From a virus: a stretch of 41,600 bases of DNA. Shown one piece after another: positions 22,565-30,132 of the stretch. Location of the stretch: positions 1 through 41,600 of IMG/VR virus record IMGVR_UViG_3300027754_000191; one strand, written 5' to 3'. Position numbers and translations under genes: made by a program. Positions within the stretch are counted from its first letter, which is position 1, and the number at the start of each line of letters is the position of its first letter. The notes beneath the pieces were generated by a model, which was not told where the DNA came from, did not search any database, and was given only the letters and a program-made list of their open reading frames with translations.

Positions 22565-22812
22565 AAGTGATAATCTCCAGAAAATTAATTGTCTCTGAGC
22601 AGTGGAAAGATGTTAACACTGCAGACTATCGCAATTATATGATAGAGTTGTGCAAACTAGACGCTGTAGAATCATGGTTACGAGACCGCGATCTTACTCT
22701 CAACATGGAGAACGTGCGTCATAAAGATGCATCTGGTCATTACATAGTAAATATCTTTTATGCTGAGCTAACACCAGAGCAGCAAATAGAACTACAACTT
22801 ACATTTGGTTGA
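22561..22812 (+). CDS. Unknown 83-aa protein
   Basis: The product (MKVIISRKLIVSEQWKDVN...) is a soluble alpha/beta protein ending in LTPEQQIELQLTFG. It is the last rightward gene before the leftward outer-membrane gene, with a hairpin after it. No motif recognised. Confidence 0.6.
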   Translation: MKVIISRKLIVSEQWKDVNTADYRNYMIELCKLDAVESWLRDRDLTLNMENVRHKDASGHYIVNIFYAELTPEQQIELQLTFG

Positions 22813-22824
22813 TAGGTCAAAAGA

Positions 22825-22848
22825 AAACCCAGGATTTCTCCCGGGTTT
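22825..22848 (-). terminator. Terminator of the outer-membrane gene
   Basis: Read leftward, AAACCC and GGGTTT (22843-22848 with 22825-22830) form the stem of a hairpin extended by GG/CC after one mismatch, followed by TTTTCTTTT. The T-rich tail lies on the leftward side, so it serves the minus-strand gene; it may also slow rightward transcription. Confidence 0.7.
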
Positions 22849-22870
22849 CTCATACGTAGGCTAAGTTCTA

Positions 22871-23500
22871 TTAGAACTTGATGGTCAATCCAACAGTAGC
22901 TGCGTCACCAGTTTCGTTGAAGTCTGCATCGTAGTTACGAGCAATCTTCGCAGATACGCTGTAGGTCTTGTTCAGCGCATAAGTTACGCCAGTAGCAAGC
23001 TGGTGGCTTTCGTAGTCGTTTGCAGTGTCAAACGCATTGCGATAGCGGTAGCTAAGTGCATTAAGCGTAATGTCGTCGTTGACCTTGTAGTCAGCTGCGC
23101 CATAGACTGCATAGTATGTGAAGTTGTCTGTGGTGAAACGCTCACCGATACCAACCTTACCGCTCAGGGCAACACCTGAGAACGCAGGCATTGCATAACC
23201 AGCTTGTACTTCGATGTTCTGCTTCAACAGCGAAGCTTCTGACTGCGACGTGCTGATAGCAGCACCTGCGCTGAATCCGCCGTCAAACTTGTGAGTGTAG
23301 CTTGCAGCAAACGTGTCCTTGTCCTTGGTGCCAAAGCTGTCAAGCACAAAGTCTTGTCCATAGCTGAAGCTAATAGAATCAACTGATGCAGGAGCAGCAG
23401 CTGCAACTGCAGGAGCAGCAGTCTTGCTTGGGAGATCAGCAGCAAATGCTACCGAAGCTGTTGCCAACAAGGCAACAAGTGTTGTAGTGATGAGTTTCAT
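22871..23500 (-). CDS. Outer-membrane beta-barrel protein
   Basis: This is the only leftward gene. The 209-aa precursor has a clear Sec signal (MKLITTTLVALLATASVAFA, cut before ADLPSK), a Pro/Ala-rich linker (about residues 25-40) and then alternating amphipathic strands ending in VGLTIKF, whose terminal Phe is the BAM recognition mark of outer-membrane proteins. The mature part suggests an 8- to 10-stranded barrel. The AADLPSK start is typical of alphaproteobacterial Omp25/porin-family proteins. ATG 23500 is chosen for the signal peptide and AAGGA upstream. The gene has its own terminator and a roughly 120-nt leader, so it behaves like a moron. It may change the host surface, for example to block other phages; this is inference. 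Confidence 0.88.
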   Translation of the reverse strand: MKLITTTLVALLATASVAFAADLPSKTAAPAVAAAAPASVDSISFSYGQDFVLDSFGTKDKDTFAASYTHKFDGGFSAGAAISTSQSEASLLKQNIEVQAGYAMPAFSGVALSGKVGIGERFTTDNFTYYAVYGAADYKVNDDITLNALSYRYRNAFDTANDYESHQLATGVTYALNKTYSVSAKIARNYDADFNETGDAATVGLTIKF

Positions 23501-23562
23501 AGTAGTTCCTTCATGTTGTAGCGGTCCATTTTGGATCCTCGGACCAGCTCGGTTAACCAATT

Positions 23563-23574
23563 GTCATTAATGAC
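23563..23574. repeat. 12-bp perfect palindrome upstream of omp
   Basis: GTCATTAATGAC is a perfect palindrome 63 nt before the omp start codon. Another inverted pair GGTCC/GGACC (23523-23527 and 23541-23545) lies between it and the start. A minus-strand promoter could be TTGCTC-17-TAAATA just upstream (about 23583-23611). The palindrome would suit an operator or a structured leader. Confidence 0.4.
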
Positions 23575-23665
23575 TAGCTATATTTAACAGCAAAGGCTCA
23601 AAAGAGCAAGATCTTGCAGCACAAATAATCACACGAATGATGTTGCAATGTAACAAAACTAATGG

Positions 23666-23693
23666 TTGACAAGCTGCACACTTATGCTAATGT
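23666..23693 (+). promoter_or_regulatory. Promoter for the 3'-phosphatase operon
   Basis: GG-TTGACA (23666-23671), 16 nt, TAATGT (23688-23693) preceded by TATGC. The start near 23700 leaves a 13-nt leader containing AGGGAG before ATG 23713. It diverges from the omp leader. Confidence 0.7.
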
Positions 23694-23712
23694 GAGGACA
23701 AGGGAGCACATC

Positions 23713-24153
23713 ATGACCAAAATCATCGTTTTTGACATCGACGGCACTATTGCTAACATGGAGCACCGGCGCCATTGGGTTGCAACTAAGCCCAAGAACT
23801 GGCGTGCGTTTAACGCTGGCATGTCGCAGGACACTGTGCATGAGGACATTGCTAGCCTCATGGATATGTTTGCTGACAAGGATTATACCATCCTGCTGTG
23901 CAGCGGTCGAGGCGAAGAAACTCGCGGTGTGACCGAAACTTGGCTGGCAGACAACGACCTGCCCTACAAGCAGCTGTACATGCGAGCAGCTAAAGACTAC
24001 AGGCAAGACAGCATCGTTAAGGTCGAGCTGCTGGATCAAATCCGTGCACAGCATGGTAATCCCTGGCTGTGGCTTGATGACCGCCAGCAAGTTGTTGATG
24101 CAATCCGTGCGCAGGGCGTTCGCGTTCTGCAAGTGGCACCCGGCGACTTTTGA
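23713..24153 (+). CDS. Polynucleotide 3'-phosphatase (PseT C-terminal domain-like, HAD family)
   Basis: The 146-aa protein has the HAD motif FDIDGT (nucleophile D8, acid D10), LLCSGRGEE (motif II) and WLDDRQQVVDAI...QVAPGDF, which matches the end of the T4 Pnkp phosphatase domain (AIDDRTQVVE...QVASGDF). It should remove 3'-phosphate or 2',3'-cyclic phosphate ends from nucleic acids. In T4 this domain is fused to a 5'-kinase; here the kinase-like gene stands alone at 35636. ATG 23713 is chosen over the upstream frame start because AGGGAG precedes it. Confidence 0.88.
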   Translation: MTKIIVFDIDGTIANMEHRRHWVATKPKNWRAFNAGMSQDTVHEDIASLMDMFADKDYTILLCSGRGEETRGVTETWLADNDLPYKQLYMRAAKDYRQDSIVKVELLDQIRAQHGNPWLWLDDRQQVVDAIRAQGVRVLQVAPGDF

Positions 24154-24377
24154 TGAAGTTGGTTGATGTCAAATGGTACTGCGCGGGACACGGCAACGTG
24201 GGGATCGTTTGCATGGATGATCCCCACGAAGGCACGGTCTACTATATTGGTCAGTGCAGTGGTACTAGCATAGAGCTAGACATTGAACACATCAGCAACT
24301 GGGGCAGCAGGTTTCCTGTAGATGCAGGTAATGTATTGTTTGGCTATGCAGAAAGCAAGCACTATGACACCAACTGA
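24153..24377 (+). CDS. Unknown 74-aa protein
   Basis: The start overlaps the phosphatase stop (TGATG). The product MKLVDVKWYCAGHGNVGIVC... is beta-rich, with a GNVGIV strand, YYIGQCSG and a C-terminal WGSRFPVDAG segment. It resembles a small phage protein family I cannot name. No catalytic motif. Confidence 0.6.
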   Translation: MKLVDVKWYCAGHGNVGIVCMDDPHEGTVYYIGQCSGTSIELDIEHISNWGSRFPVDAGNVLFGYAESKHYDTN

Positions 24378-24603
24378 ATGGTATAGTGAAAAGAAGAAGG
24401 CATACCTAGAACGCTATGGCACTGCGTGGAAACATCTTTCCATGTATGGCGACAGCCAAGATTCAGAAGTATGCGAAACTGCTATGCGGTCTGGTATCGA
24501 ATCACGCTTTCTAAAACCCAATGGAGCAGATGAAATTGAAATGGTTGCTAATGCAATCATGATCAGAGACTACATCAACGAACGACACAATAGTGCTAAG
24601 TAG
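24364..24603 (+). CDS. Unknown helical protein, 79 aa
   Basis: ATG 24364 lies 14 nt inside the previous gene; the product MTPTEWYSEKKKAYLERYG... is mainly helical and charged. No good ribosome site, so it is probably coupled to the previous gene. A 72-nt AT-rich gap without features follows. Confidence 0.55.
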   Translation: MTPTEWYSEKKKAYLERYGTAWKHLSMYGDSQDSEVCETAMRSGIESRFLKPNGADEIEMVANAIMIRDYINERHNSAK

Positions 24604-24675
24604 TGATAATGAGTGACTTTGATAGAAAAGTTATGTATGTTTAACATGTAATTCAACACGTGAAAAGGTTTGGCA

Positions 24676-25593
24676 ATGCCTACATTATGGGTATTAGGTG
24701 GTAGTTTTGCAGTACCATATCCAAGTGCTAGCAATTACATACATATATTGTCCCAAGGTCTTGGATTAGAAATTAGTAGCTATTCTATGGGCGGATCTAG
24801 CATACCTCACATGTGTATGGAACAATGGCCGCAGATACGTGATCATATCAGCTGCGGCGATGTAGTATTGGTTGCTCTCACAGCACCGCATCGGACCTAT
24901 TTCTTATCAGGTCATCCAACTATTAGCGCACTATCTGAACTACACAACCACACAACAATTATGTCATCAGATGACATACCTACTGAAGAAAAATCTGCAT
25001 TAATTAATTATTATACGTATCTTCATAGGGATCCGCTGAATCTTAGTTGGTTGCGATCCTGGTTTTATGAGTTAAATCATGTATGCATTGAGCGAGGGGT
25101 AGTTGCTATAGTATTAGACGGCGCCCATCATAGTGATTTGATCACAATTGACGACGATTGGTCCGTTGTGCGATCCATATGGCACACGGTTACCTCAACA
25201 TTCAAAAACAAACTTGATAGTTTTGATACTAATAGATATGGTAACACCGGAGATGTTGATAGCAGTGCGTGCCAATCATTAATCAGAGGACACGGCCACT
25301 TATACGGTGTAAGTAGAGAAGAACACGTAGATCGCGCATCGTTTAGTTGGTTAGAAGAACACGGCGATTTCAGAATGAATCACCTAGGAATTGTAAATCA
25401 CAAGGTGCTAGCTGACAAGATAATAGCCAGCATTAAAGATGGGGCAATGCTAGACTTGACCACTGGGTTCCATACAAGATATATAGATAAGCAATATTTT
25501 AAATCAGTAGGTTGGCTACAACAGCATACTATGTGGCCACCATTTTGCGACATTGAAGGAGTTTGGCGCAAGACTTGGGGCAAGAACGTATGA
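24676..25593 (+). CDS. SGNH-fold hydrolase-like protein A
   Basis: The 305-aa protein begins LWVLGGSFA (G8-G9-S10, in the place of the SGNH GDS motif), then GGSSIPHM, the TAPHRTYF segment and a late DFRMNHLGIVNHKVLADKI that could carry the Asp/His pair. It is paralogous to the 27816 protein (both have APHRT/GPHRT, YLHRD-L-L-WLRSWF, MNHL--NH--LA-KI and LDLT-G---R-ID). The GDS Asp is Gly here, so activity is less sure. Esterase activity on acetylated glycans is the family norm. Base use is AT-rich compared with the phosphatase region. Confidence 0.65.
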   Translation: MPTLWVLGGSFAVPYPSASNYIHILSQGLGLEISSYSMGGSSIPHMCMEQWPQIRDHISCGDVVLVALTAPHRTYFLSGHPTISALSELHNHTTIMSSDDIPTEEKSALINYYTYLHRDPLNLSWLRSWFYELNHVCIERGVVAIVLDGAHHSDLITIDDDWSVVRSIWHTVTSTFKNKLDSFDTNRYGNTGDVDSSACQSLIRGHGHLYGVSREEHVDRASFSWLEEHGDFRMNHLGIVNHKVLADKIIASIKDGAMLDLTTGFHTRYIDKQYFKSVGWLQQHTMWPPFCDIEGVWRKTWGKNV

Positions 25594-25754
25594 AAGAGCT
25601 GATGCAGCCAGTAGATCAGCAGATCATGATGTGTGATGATCGCAATGAAGTGTTGATGATGGCATGTGCGATGCTGCAGCGTGTTAAAGAGATATTTGAC
25701 AGCCAGCTGGGCACCGAAGGGCGCAAACTAATGTTTAAGGATCTTGTGAAATAA
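25590..25754 (+). CDS. Small helical protein, 54 aa
   Basis: The ATG overlaps the SGNH stop (ATGA). The product MKELMQPVDQQIMMCDDRNE... has a central helix rich in Met (LMMACAMLQRVKEIFD) and ends EGRKLMFKDLVK. Function unknown. The following 115 nt hold no ORF; a weak TTGATC-18-TACAAT promoter may lie near 25803. Confidence 0.55.
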   Translation: MKELMQPVDQQIMMCDDRNEVLMMACAMLQRVKEIFDSQLGTEGRKLMFKDLVK

Positions 25755-25869
25755 GCATAAAGTTTGTGATATTGGCTACAGTAGTTGGCGCAGCATAGAC
25801 AACTTGATCCGGAGTGTAACTTGCCATTACAATGATTGGCTCGCAGACGTTTGATATACAGGAAATGCA

Positions 25870-26676
25870 ATGACAGGTTTTTTCAATAACCACCGTGCTC
25901 AATCAGCACAGCGTGTCTTAATATTGGGTGACAGCTTTGCTGTCAAACATACTGGCTACGATGATGCAGACTCTGATAATGGTCCTAGCTGGACCATGCT
26001 GTTGGAATCAGATCCTCGTTTCAAAATTACTAACATGGCCGAAGGTGGGTCAGGCATGTGGTTCTCATTCCGTAACTTCATGAAGCATCATCATGAATAT
26101 GATGTCATACTGTATGTTGTATCTGAATCGCATAGATTATACCATCCTATATCCACTGATTCTGGTATACGACACTGGAATTTCGCTGCACCCTGGTGGT
26201 TTGATGCCATAAGACACAAGCTATCAGCTCAATCATCGGACAATCCTGGGTTAAAAGAAGTGTCAGCTATAGAACTTTTTTTTGAACATCTATTAGATAT
26301 AGAAGAACGAGACACATTTCAACGTTTGATGATCAACGATATCAGAACAGTTAGACCGGATTCTATCTTGATACCTGCATTCCGTGAATCTATATATGAT
26401 CACCACGGGACGTGCTTAATAGACATATCTGACAGGGAGATACATCACCTCGGCTTGAGAATGGCTGATACTTTCAAGACACGCGATGAAAGACGGCTGT
26501 GCCACTTGACCAAAGAAAATAATCGCACGCTGTATGAGCATGCGGTGCGATGGATAGACGGTGAGAACATGAGCATGCATGCTGAGGATTTCGGCGTCAT
26601 GTCAGCAGATGAGCTAGATAGATACTTGCCGTTGCTAACACCAGAGCGCTGGGCAGTGATAGAAAGCATGATCTAA
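25870..26676 (+). CDS. SGNH-fold hydrolase-like protein B
   Basis: The 268-aa protein has a classical VLILGDSFAVKH (S22) and NMAEGGSGMW in the place of the second SGNH block. It has no clear resemblance beyond this to the other two SGNH proteins in the neighbourhood, and its C-terminal third (ERRLCHLTKENNRTL...) is its own. A DxxH pair near the C terminus is not obvious. Likely a cytoplasmic esterase/lipase-fold protein; substrate unknown. AGGAAATGCA precedes the ATG. Confidence 0.65.
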   Translation: MTGFFNNHRAQSAQRVLILGDSFAVKHTGYDDADSDNGPSWTMLLESDPRFKITNMAEGGSGMWFSFRNFMKHHHEYDVILYVVSESHRLYHPISTDSGIRHWNFAAPWWFDAIRHKLSAQSSDNPGLKEVSAIELFFEHLLDIEERDTFQRLMINDIRTVRPDSILIPAFRESIYDHHGTCLIDISDREIHHLGLRMADTFKTRDERRLCHLTKENNRTLYEHAVRWIDGENMSMHAEDFGVMSADELDRYLPLLTPERWAVIESMI

Positions 26677-26680
26677 CTGG

Positions 26681-26708
26681 TTGACAGGCGTTCAAATTGT
26701 GTTAATGT
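26681..26708 (+). promoter_or_regulatory. Promoter for the AAA+ ATPase gene
   Basis: GG-TTGACA (26681-26686), 16 nt, TAATGT (26703-26708) preceded by TGTGT. The predicted start near 26715 gives a 27-nt leader. Confidence 0.7.
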
Positions 26709-26741
26709 ATCACTGTATACCACAACTCGGAAAGCTACAAG

Positions 26742-27806
26742 ATGACACACTTCCTCAAGAACGGCAGCACTTGGCGAGTGGCTGCTAACGCAGCTATGGA
26801 CTTGCACAGCAAGCTTCCTCCGGGTAACTACATCGTCCGGGCTGATCAATACGGTGTGCTGTTCCTCGAAGAAATTGATGCGTTTGTCGCGCCTAAGAAG
26901 ATCTATGGCAACACAATCAAGATGACTGATCGCATCCTCAATACTTTCAATGATCGTCCTGCCGCAACTGGTGTGCTGCTCACAGGCGAAAAGGGCTCAG
27001 GCAAGACACTGCTAAGCAAGATGCTGAGCATCAAGGGTGCCGAACAGGGCATGCCCACCATTGTGGTCAACCACCCTTGGAAGGGCGATGCATTCAACAA
27101 GCTGATCCAAGACATCCAACAGCCCTGCATGGTGCTGTTTGACGAGTTTGAGAAAGTCTACAATCGCGATGAGCAAGAAGCCATGCTCACGCTGCTGGAC
27201 GGGGTGTTTCCCAGCAAGACACTGTTTGTGCTGACCTGCAACGACAAGTGGCGAGTTGATGCGCACATGCGCAACCGTCCGGGTCGCATCTACTACATGC
27301 TGGACTACACTGGCCTGACCATGGAGTTCATCGGAGAATACTGTGCTGATAATCTCAAGAACCTGCAGCACACAGATGGCGTTTGCAAGATCGCCAGCTT
27401 GTTCAGCGCTTTCAACTTTGACATGCTCAAGGCACTGATTGAAGAGATGAATCGCTATGACGAACCGGCACAAGAATCCATGCAGATGCTGAACACCAAG
27501 CCCGAGTTTGCCAACAGCGACGAGTACATGGTGCAGCTGATCGTTGACAACAAGCCCGTTGAAGCCAAGGACGTGGAGAACAACGGCAAGTGGAACGGCA
27601 ACCCGCTGAACGGTGAGATCGACATCGGCGTGCGTGATTACGACGACGCCGGCGAGCAGGACGGGTGGGTCACCTACAGCTGGAATGGCCGTGATCTCAA
27701 CAAGGTTGATGCGCATGCTGGGCAGTTTCAGTTTACCAACGAGGACGGTACAGTGGTGCTGACTCGCGTGGTCCAGCGCAAGGTCAACTACTTCATTGAC
27801 TTTTGA
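26742..27806 (+). CDS. AAA+ ATPase (first)
   Basis: The 354-aa protein has Walker A GEKGSGKT (82-89), Walker B MVLFDEFE (D134, E135), sensor-1 LFVLTCND and a candidate arginine finger in MRNRPGRIYY, so a complete AAA+ motor up to about residue 245. The C-terminal 100 residues (EYMVQLIVDNKPVEAKDVENN and onward) are an acidic beta-rich extension. I recall this architecture from many T4-like marine phages, where the role is unknown; a host-takeover or remodelling motor is plausible. Codon use is GC-richer than in the SGNH genes on both sides. Confidence 0.88.
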   Translation: MTHFLKNGSTWRVAANAAMDLHSKLPPGNYIVRADQYGVLFLEEIDAFVAPKKIYGNTIKMTDRILNTFNDRPAATGVLLTGEKGSGKTLLSKMLSIKGAEQGMPTIVVNHPWKGDAFNKLIQDIQQPCMVLFDEFEKVYNRDEQEAMLTLLDGVFPSKTLFVLTCNDKWRVDAHMRNRPGRIYYMLDYTGLTMEFIGEYCADNLKNLQHTDGVCKIASLFSAFNFDMLKALIEEMNRYDEPAQESMQMLNTKPEFANSDEYMVQLIVDNKPVEAKDVENNGKWNGNPLNGEIDIGVRDYDDAGEQDGWVTYSWNGRDLNKVDAHAGQFQFTNEDGTVVLTRVVQRKVNYFIDF

Positions 27807-27815
27807 TACTAGGTA

Positions 27816-28661
27816 ATGCGAAATCTTTGGATATTAGGCGACAGCTATGCGTCTCTTTATTTAGGTACTGATACCTACCTAAATAAAATAGCTGAGAATC
27901 TAGATTTACTGCCAAGGCTGCCCGGCGGCCTTGGCGGGTCGTCGTTACCTTATATGTTTGCTGAGCAGTGGCCCAAAATCAAACCTCAATTACAACCAAA
28001 CGACCTGTTGTTGATTGCTGTCACAGGACCTCACCGTACTTGGTTCTTTCATGCGTATCCAAATATCAGTACACTTGGTTCTATAAATCCCAGCACAGTA
28101 CGGCATGCAGCGCAAACAGACGCTACTGCTGCTGAGGGTATAGGCATGCTTACACAAGAGCAAATAGCTGCTTTTAACCATTATTATGTTTACCTACATC
28201 GCGACCAGTTACATCTTGAATGGTTGAGATCGTGGTTTGAAGATGTAAATGCTACATGCTGCCAATTGTGCATTAAAGCGGTAGTGCTTGACTGCTTTGA
28301 CGATGGAATGGTTGATCAGTTTGCTGTTGATTCTACTATGCGGGTGAAAACAGACCATTTGCCAGCCATCATACGCGGCAATCAGTGTTTACAGTATGTG
28401 ACAAAGCTCGAATATGCTAATAGTCGCACGCAAGACTATATAAATCGCAACCCAGATCCAAGGATGAACCATCTTAGCAAAATTAACCATACCATATTAG
28501 CTGAGAAGATAACACACAGCGTAACCAATGATGTTCCATTAGATCTAACTAGCGGCTGGGCATCTCGCCATATAGATTCGTCAAAGTTTGCATCTGAAGA
28601 ATATCTCAAGACTGTGTTTGCATGGCCACTGTGTTATAAATTAAATCCCAACGATTTCTGA
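27816..28661 (+). CDS. SGNH-fold hydrolase-like protein C
   Basis: The 281-aa protein keeps the nucleophile motif WILGDSYA (S10), GGLGGSSLPYM, GPHRTWFF and DPRMNHLSKINHTILAEKI, whose D/H residues could complete the triad. It is a paralog of the 24676 protein over its whole length and unlike that one has the standard GDS. Two related esterase-like genes separated by an unrelated SGNH gene and an ATPase suggest duplication and insertion. AT-rich codon use sets it apart from the ATPase upstream. Confidence 0.68.
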   Translation: MRNLWILGDSYASLYLGTDTYLNKIAENLDLLPRLPGGLGGSSLPYMFAEQWPKIKPQLQPNDLLLIAVTGPHRTWFFHAYPNISTLGSINPSTVRHAAQTDATAAEGIGMLTQEQIAAFNHYYVYLHRDQLHLEWLRSWFEDVNATCCQLCIKAVVLDCFDDGMVDQFAVDSTMRVKTDHLPAIIRGNQCLQYVTKLEYANSRTQDYINRNPDPRMNHLSKINHTILAEKITHSVTNDVPLDLTSGWASRHIDSSKFASEEYLKTVFAWPLCYKLNPNDF

Positions 28662-28667
28662 TAGTGG

Positions 28668-28695
28668 TTGACAAGTGTACATCCTATGCTATTGT
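28668..28695 (+). promoter_or_regulatory. Promoter, 16-nt spacer
   Basis: GG-TTGACA (28668-28673), 16 nt, TATTGT (28690-28695) preceded by TATGC. The 21-nt leader carries AGGAT before ATG 28723. It opens the long small-gene array. Confidence 0.75.
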
Positions 28696-28722
28696 GTGTT
28701 ATCTAGCATAGGATGGATTGCC

Positions 28723-28932
28723 ATGACCGGATGGACGATGCGAGTTGATTTTGTTACTGCTGAACCGCTGGAACACGGCAATTGGTCAGCAGTAGAGTTC
28801 GAAACTGAAGCAGAAGCACGACTGTGGTGGAATGCTGCAGACACTCGGTCTGGTGTGCATCGAGTCATGACACTGACTGACCCCGACGGCAATGTAGTAG
28901 ACCAGCGAGTGGTGTCGGTGGGAGTTTGGTGA
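28723..28932 (+). CDS. Unknown 69-aa protein
   Basis: ATG 28723 follows TAGGATGG by 6-8 nt; in-frame starts upstream would lie in the promoter. The product (MTGWTMRVDFVTAEPLEHG...) is beta-alpha-beta-like with a helix EAEARLWWNAAD and a final strand pair DPDGNVVDQRVVSV. Function unknown. The GGAG in its last codons serves the next gene. Confidence 0.6.
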   Translation: MTGWTMRVDFVTAEPLEHGNWSAVEFETEAEARLWWNAADTRSGVHRVMTLTDPDGNVVDQRVVSVGVW

Positions 28933-29168
28933 TGGACGCTGATGTTATCAAATATTTGATCGAAGACTCTGTTACTGTAGATATCTACGGCGACCTGCAT
29001 GGGCATGACCGAGTTGCCGAAGAGATTGCTCACTACATCAAACGTCTAGAGGATCAGATCAAGAAGTTAGAATCGACGAAGTCTGTTGAACCGTGGTTTG
29101 ATCGTATGGGCGGGCAGTTTACTCCAGAAGAAATTGCAGAATCAGAACGTGGAGGTCATGGCTGGTGA
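28932..29168 (+). CDS. Small coiled-coil protein
   Basis: This 78-aa protein starts 8 nt after GGAG. Residues 30-52 (EIAHYIKRLEDQIKKLEST) form a coiled coil, followed by an acidic tail PEEIAESERGG. Function unknown. Confidence 0.6.
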   Translation: MDADVIKYLIEDSVTVDIYGDLHGHDRVAEEIAHYIKRLEDQIKKLESTKSVEPWFDRMGGQFTPEEIAESERGGHGW

Positions 29169-29476
29169 TATACTTCAACTTCAAATTGGTTAATCCGTTT
29201 CGTTACAAAGAAACTAAGTCAAAAGACTATGTTTACAAAGAACGAGTGATCGCCAAGAACAAAAGCGTAGAGCTGCAGATCAGCAAATGGAGAACCGCTG
29301 CATCGCTGTTTACGTTTGAACTAGATTTGCGATGGAAGGGGCAGGACCATGCAGGTCCCAGCATCATGATCGAAGCATGGAAGTATTTCTTTAATCTTAA
29401 GATTTACGATCATAGACACTGGGACTATGAGAACCAAACTTGGGAAGTATACAGCGAGGAACTTCACGATGAATAA
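29165..29476 (+). CDS. Unknown W-rich protein (GTG start)
   Basis: The GTG overlaps the previous stop (GTGA) with GGAGG about 10 nt upstream. The 103-aa product (MIYFNFKLVNPFRYKETKS...) has KSVELQISKWRTAASLFTFELDLRWKGQDHAG, a strand-rich block, and FFNLKIYDHRHWDYE. It looks like a small conserved phage beta protein. Function unknown. Confidence 0.6.
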   Translation: MIYFNFKLVNPFRYKETKSKDYVYKERVIAKNKSVELQISKWRTAASLFTFELDLRWKGQDHAGPSIMIEAWKYFFNLKIYDHRHWDYENQTWEVYSEELHDE

Positions 29477-29612
29477 GCTTGACTATGCCCTAAGGCTGAT
29501 TGAGATGCTGGCTTTAGAAATGATAGAGAGGACCCCCGATCACGGCAAGATCAAGTGGGTACTAGACACAGCCAAGTCGTTACGAAACGCAACTGAAAAG
29601 GACGCAGTGTGA
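29469..29612 (+). CDS. Small helical protein, 47 aa
   Basis: GAGGA lies 8 nt before the ATG. The product MNKLDYALRLIEMLALEMIE... is two short helices. It overlaps both neighbours by a few nucleotides. Function unknown. Confidence 0.55.
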   Translation: MNKLDYALRLIEMLALEMIERTPDHGKIKWVLDTAKSLRNATEKDAV

Positions 29613-29944
29613 AACCTGATAAAGTGATCCGAGACGGTATGGTCGCAGTGCTGTACTCTCCGGGCTATGGTGCCGGATGGTCTACGTGGGCACACAACGA
29701 CGACATTGCCAAGTTCATCACCTTTGACCGACGACTGGTTGCTGCAGCAGAACGCAACGCCGCCGGTGACGAAGTTGAGGAATTGTTGTCTGACATCTTT
29801 GGGCCAGATACCTACGTGGGTACCGGTGGATGGGATCAGATCAAGATCGCCTGGGTTGAAAAAGGTCAGCGTTTTCACATTACAGAATACGACGGATCTG
29901 AGTCTATTCGATCCCACAACCCCAACGACTACTACACTGCTTAA
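29609..29944 (+). CDS. Conserved small protein with SPGYGAGWSTW motif (GTG start)
   Basis: The GTG overlaps the upstream stop. The 111-aa product contains GMVAVLYSPGYGAGWSTW, an aromatic C-terminal WDQIKIAWVEKGQRFHITEYDGSES and matches a hypothetical family I recall from phages and some bacteria; its function is not known to me. No metal or catalytic motif is clear. Confidence 0.7.
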   Translation: MKPDKVIRDGMVAVLYSPGYGAGWSTWAHNDDIAKFITFDRRLVAAAERNAAGDEVEELLSDIFGPDTYVGTGGWDQIKIAWVEKGQRFHITEYDGSESIRSHNPNDYYTA

Positions 29945-29958
29945 AGGAAACCAAATAG

Positions 29959-30132
29959 ATGATATATGTAGTGATGCGTCGCGATCGGTACCAGGAAACT
30001 GTGCAAGCAATCGCTGCATTTGATAGCCACATGGATGCATACAACTATGCAAACAGCATCGACGACGGCAACGAAAAATACGCATACCGCATTGACTCTG
30101 TGCATCTAAACCCTGCCAAGGACATCAAATGA
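29959..30132 (+). CDS. Small unknown protein, 57 aa
   Basis: AAAGGAAACC precedes the ATG by 8 nt. The product MIYVVMRRDRYQETVQAIAAF... is beta-alpha-beta with FDSHMDAYNYANSI, a pattern often seen in tiny phage proteins. It overlaps the next gene in ATGA. Confidence 0.6.
   Translation: MIYVVMRRDRYQETVQAIAAFDSHMDAYNYANSIDDGNEKYAYRIDSVHLNPAKDIK

Noticed and set aside
27012-27716. Long minus-strand ORF of 234 codons
   Set aside because: It is antisense to the AAA+ gene, has no ribosome site, promoter or plausible protein pattern, and is a shadow of biased codons.
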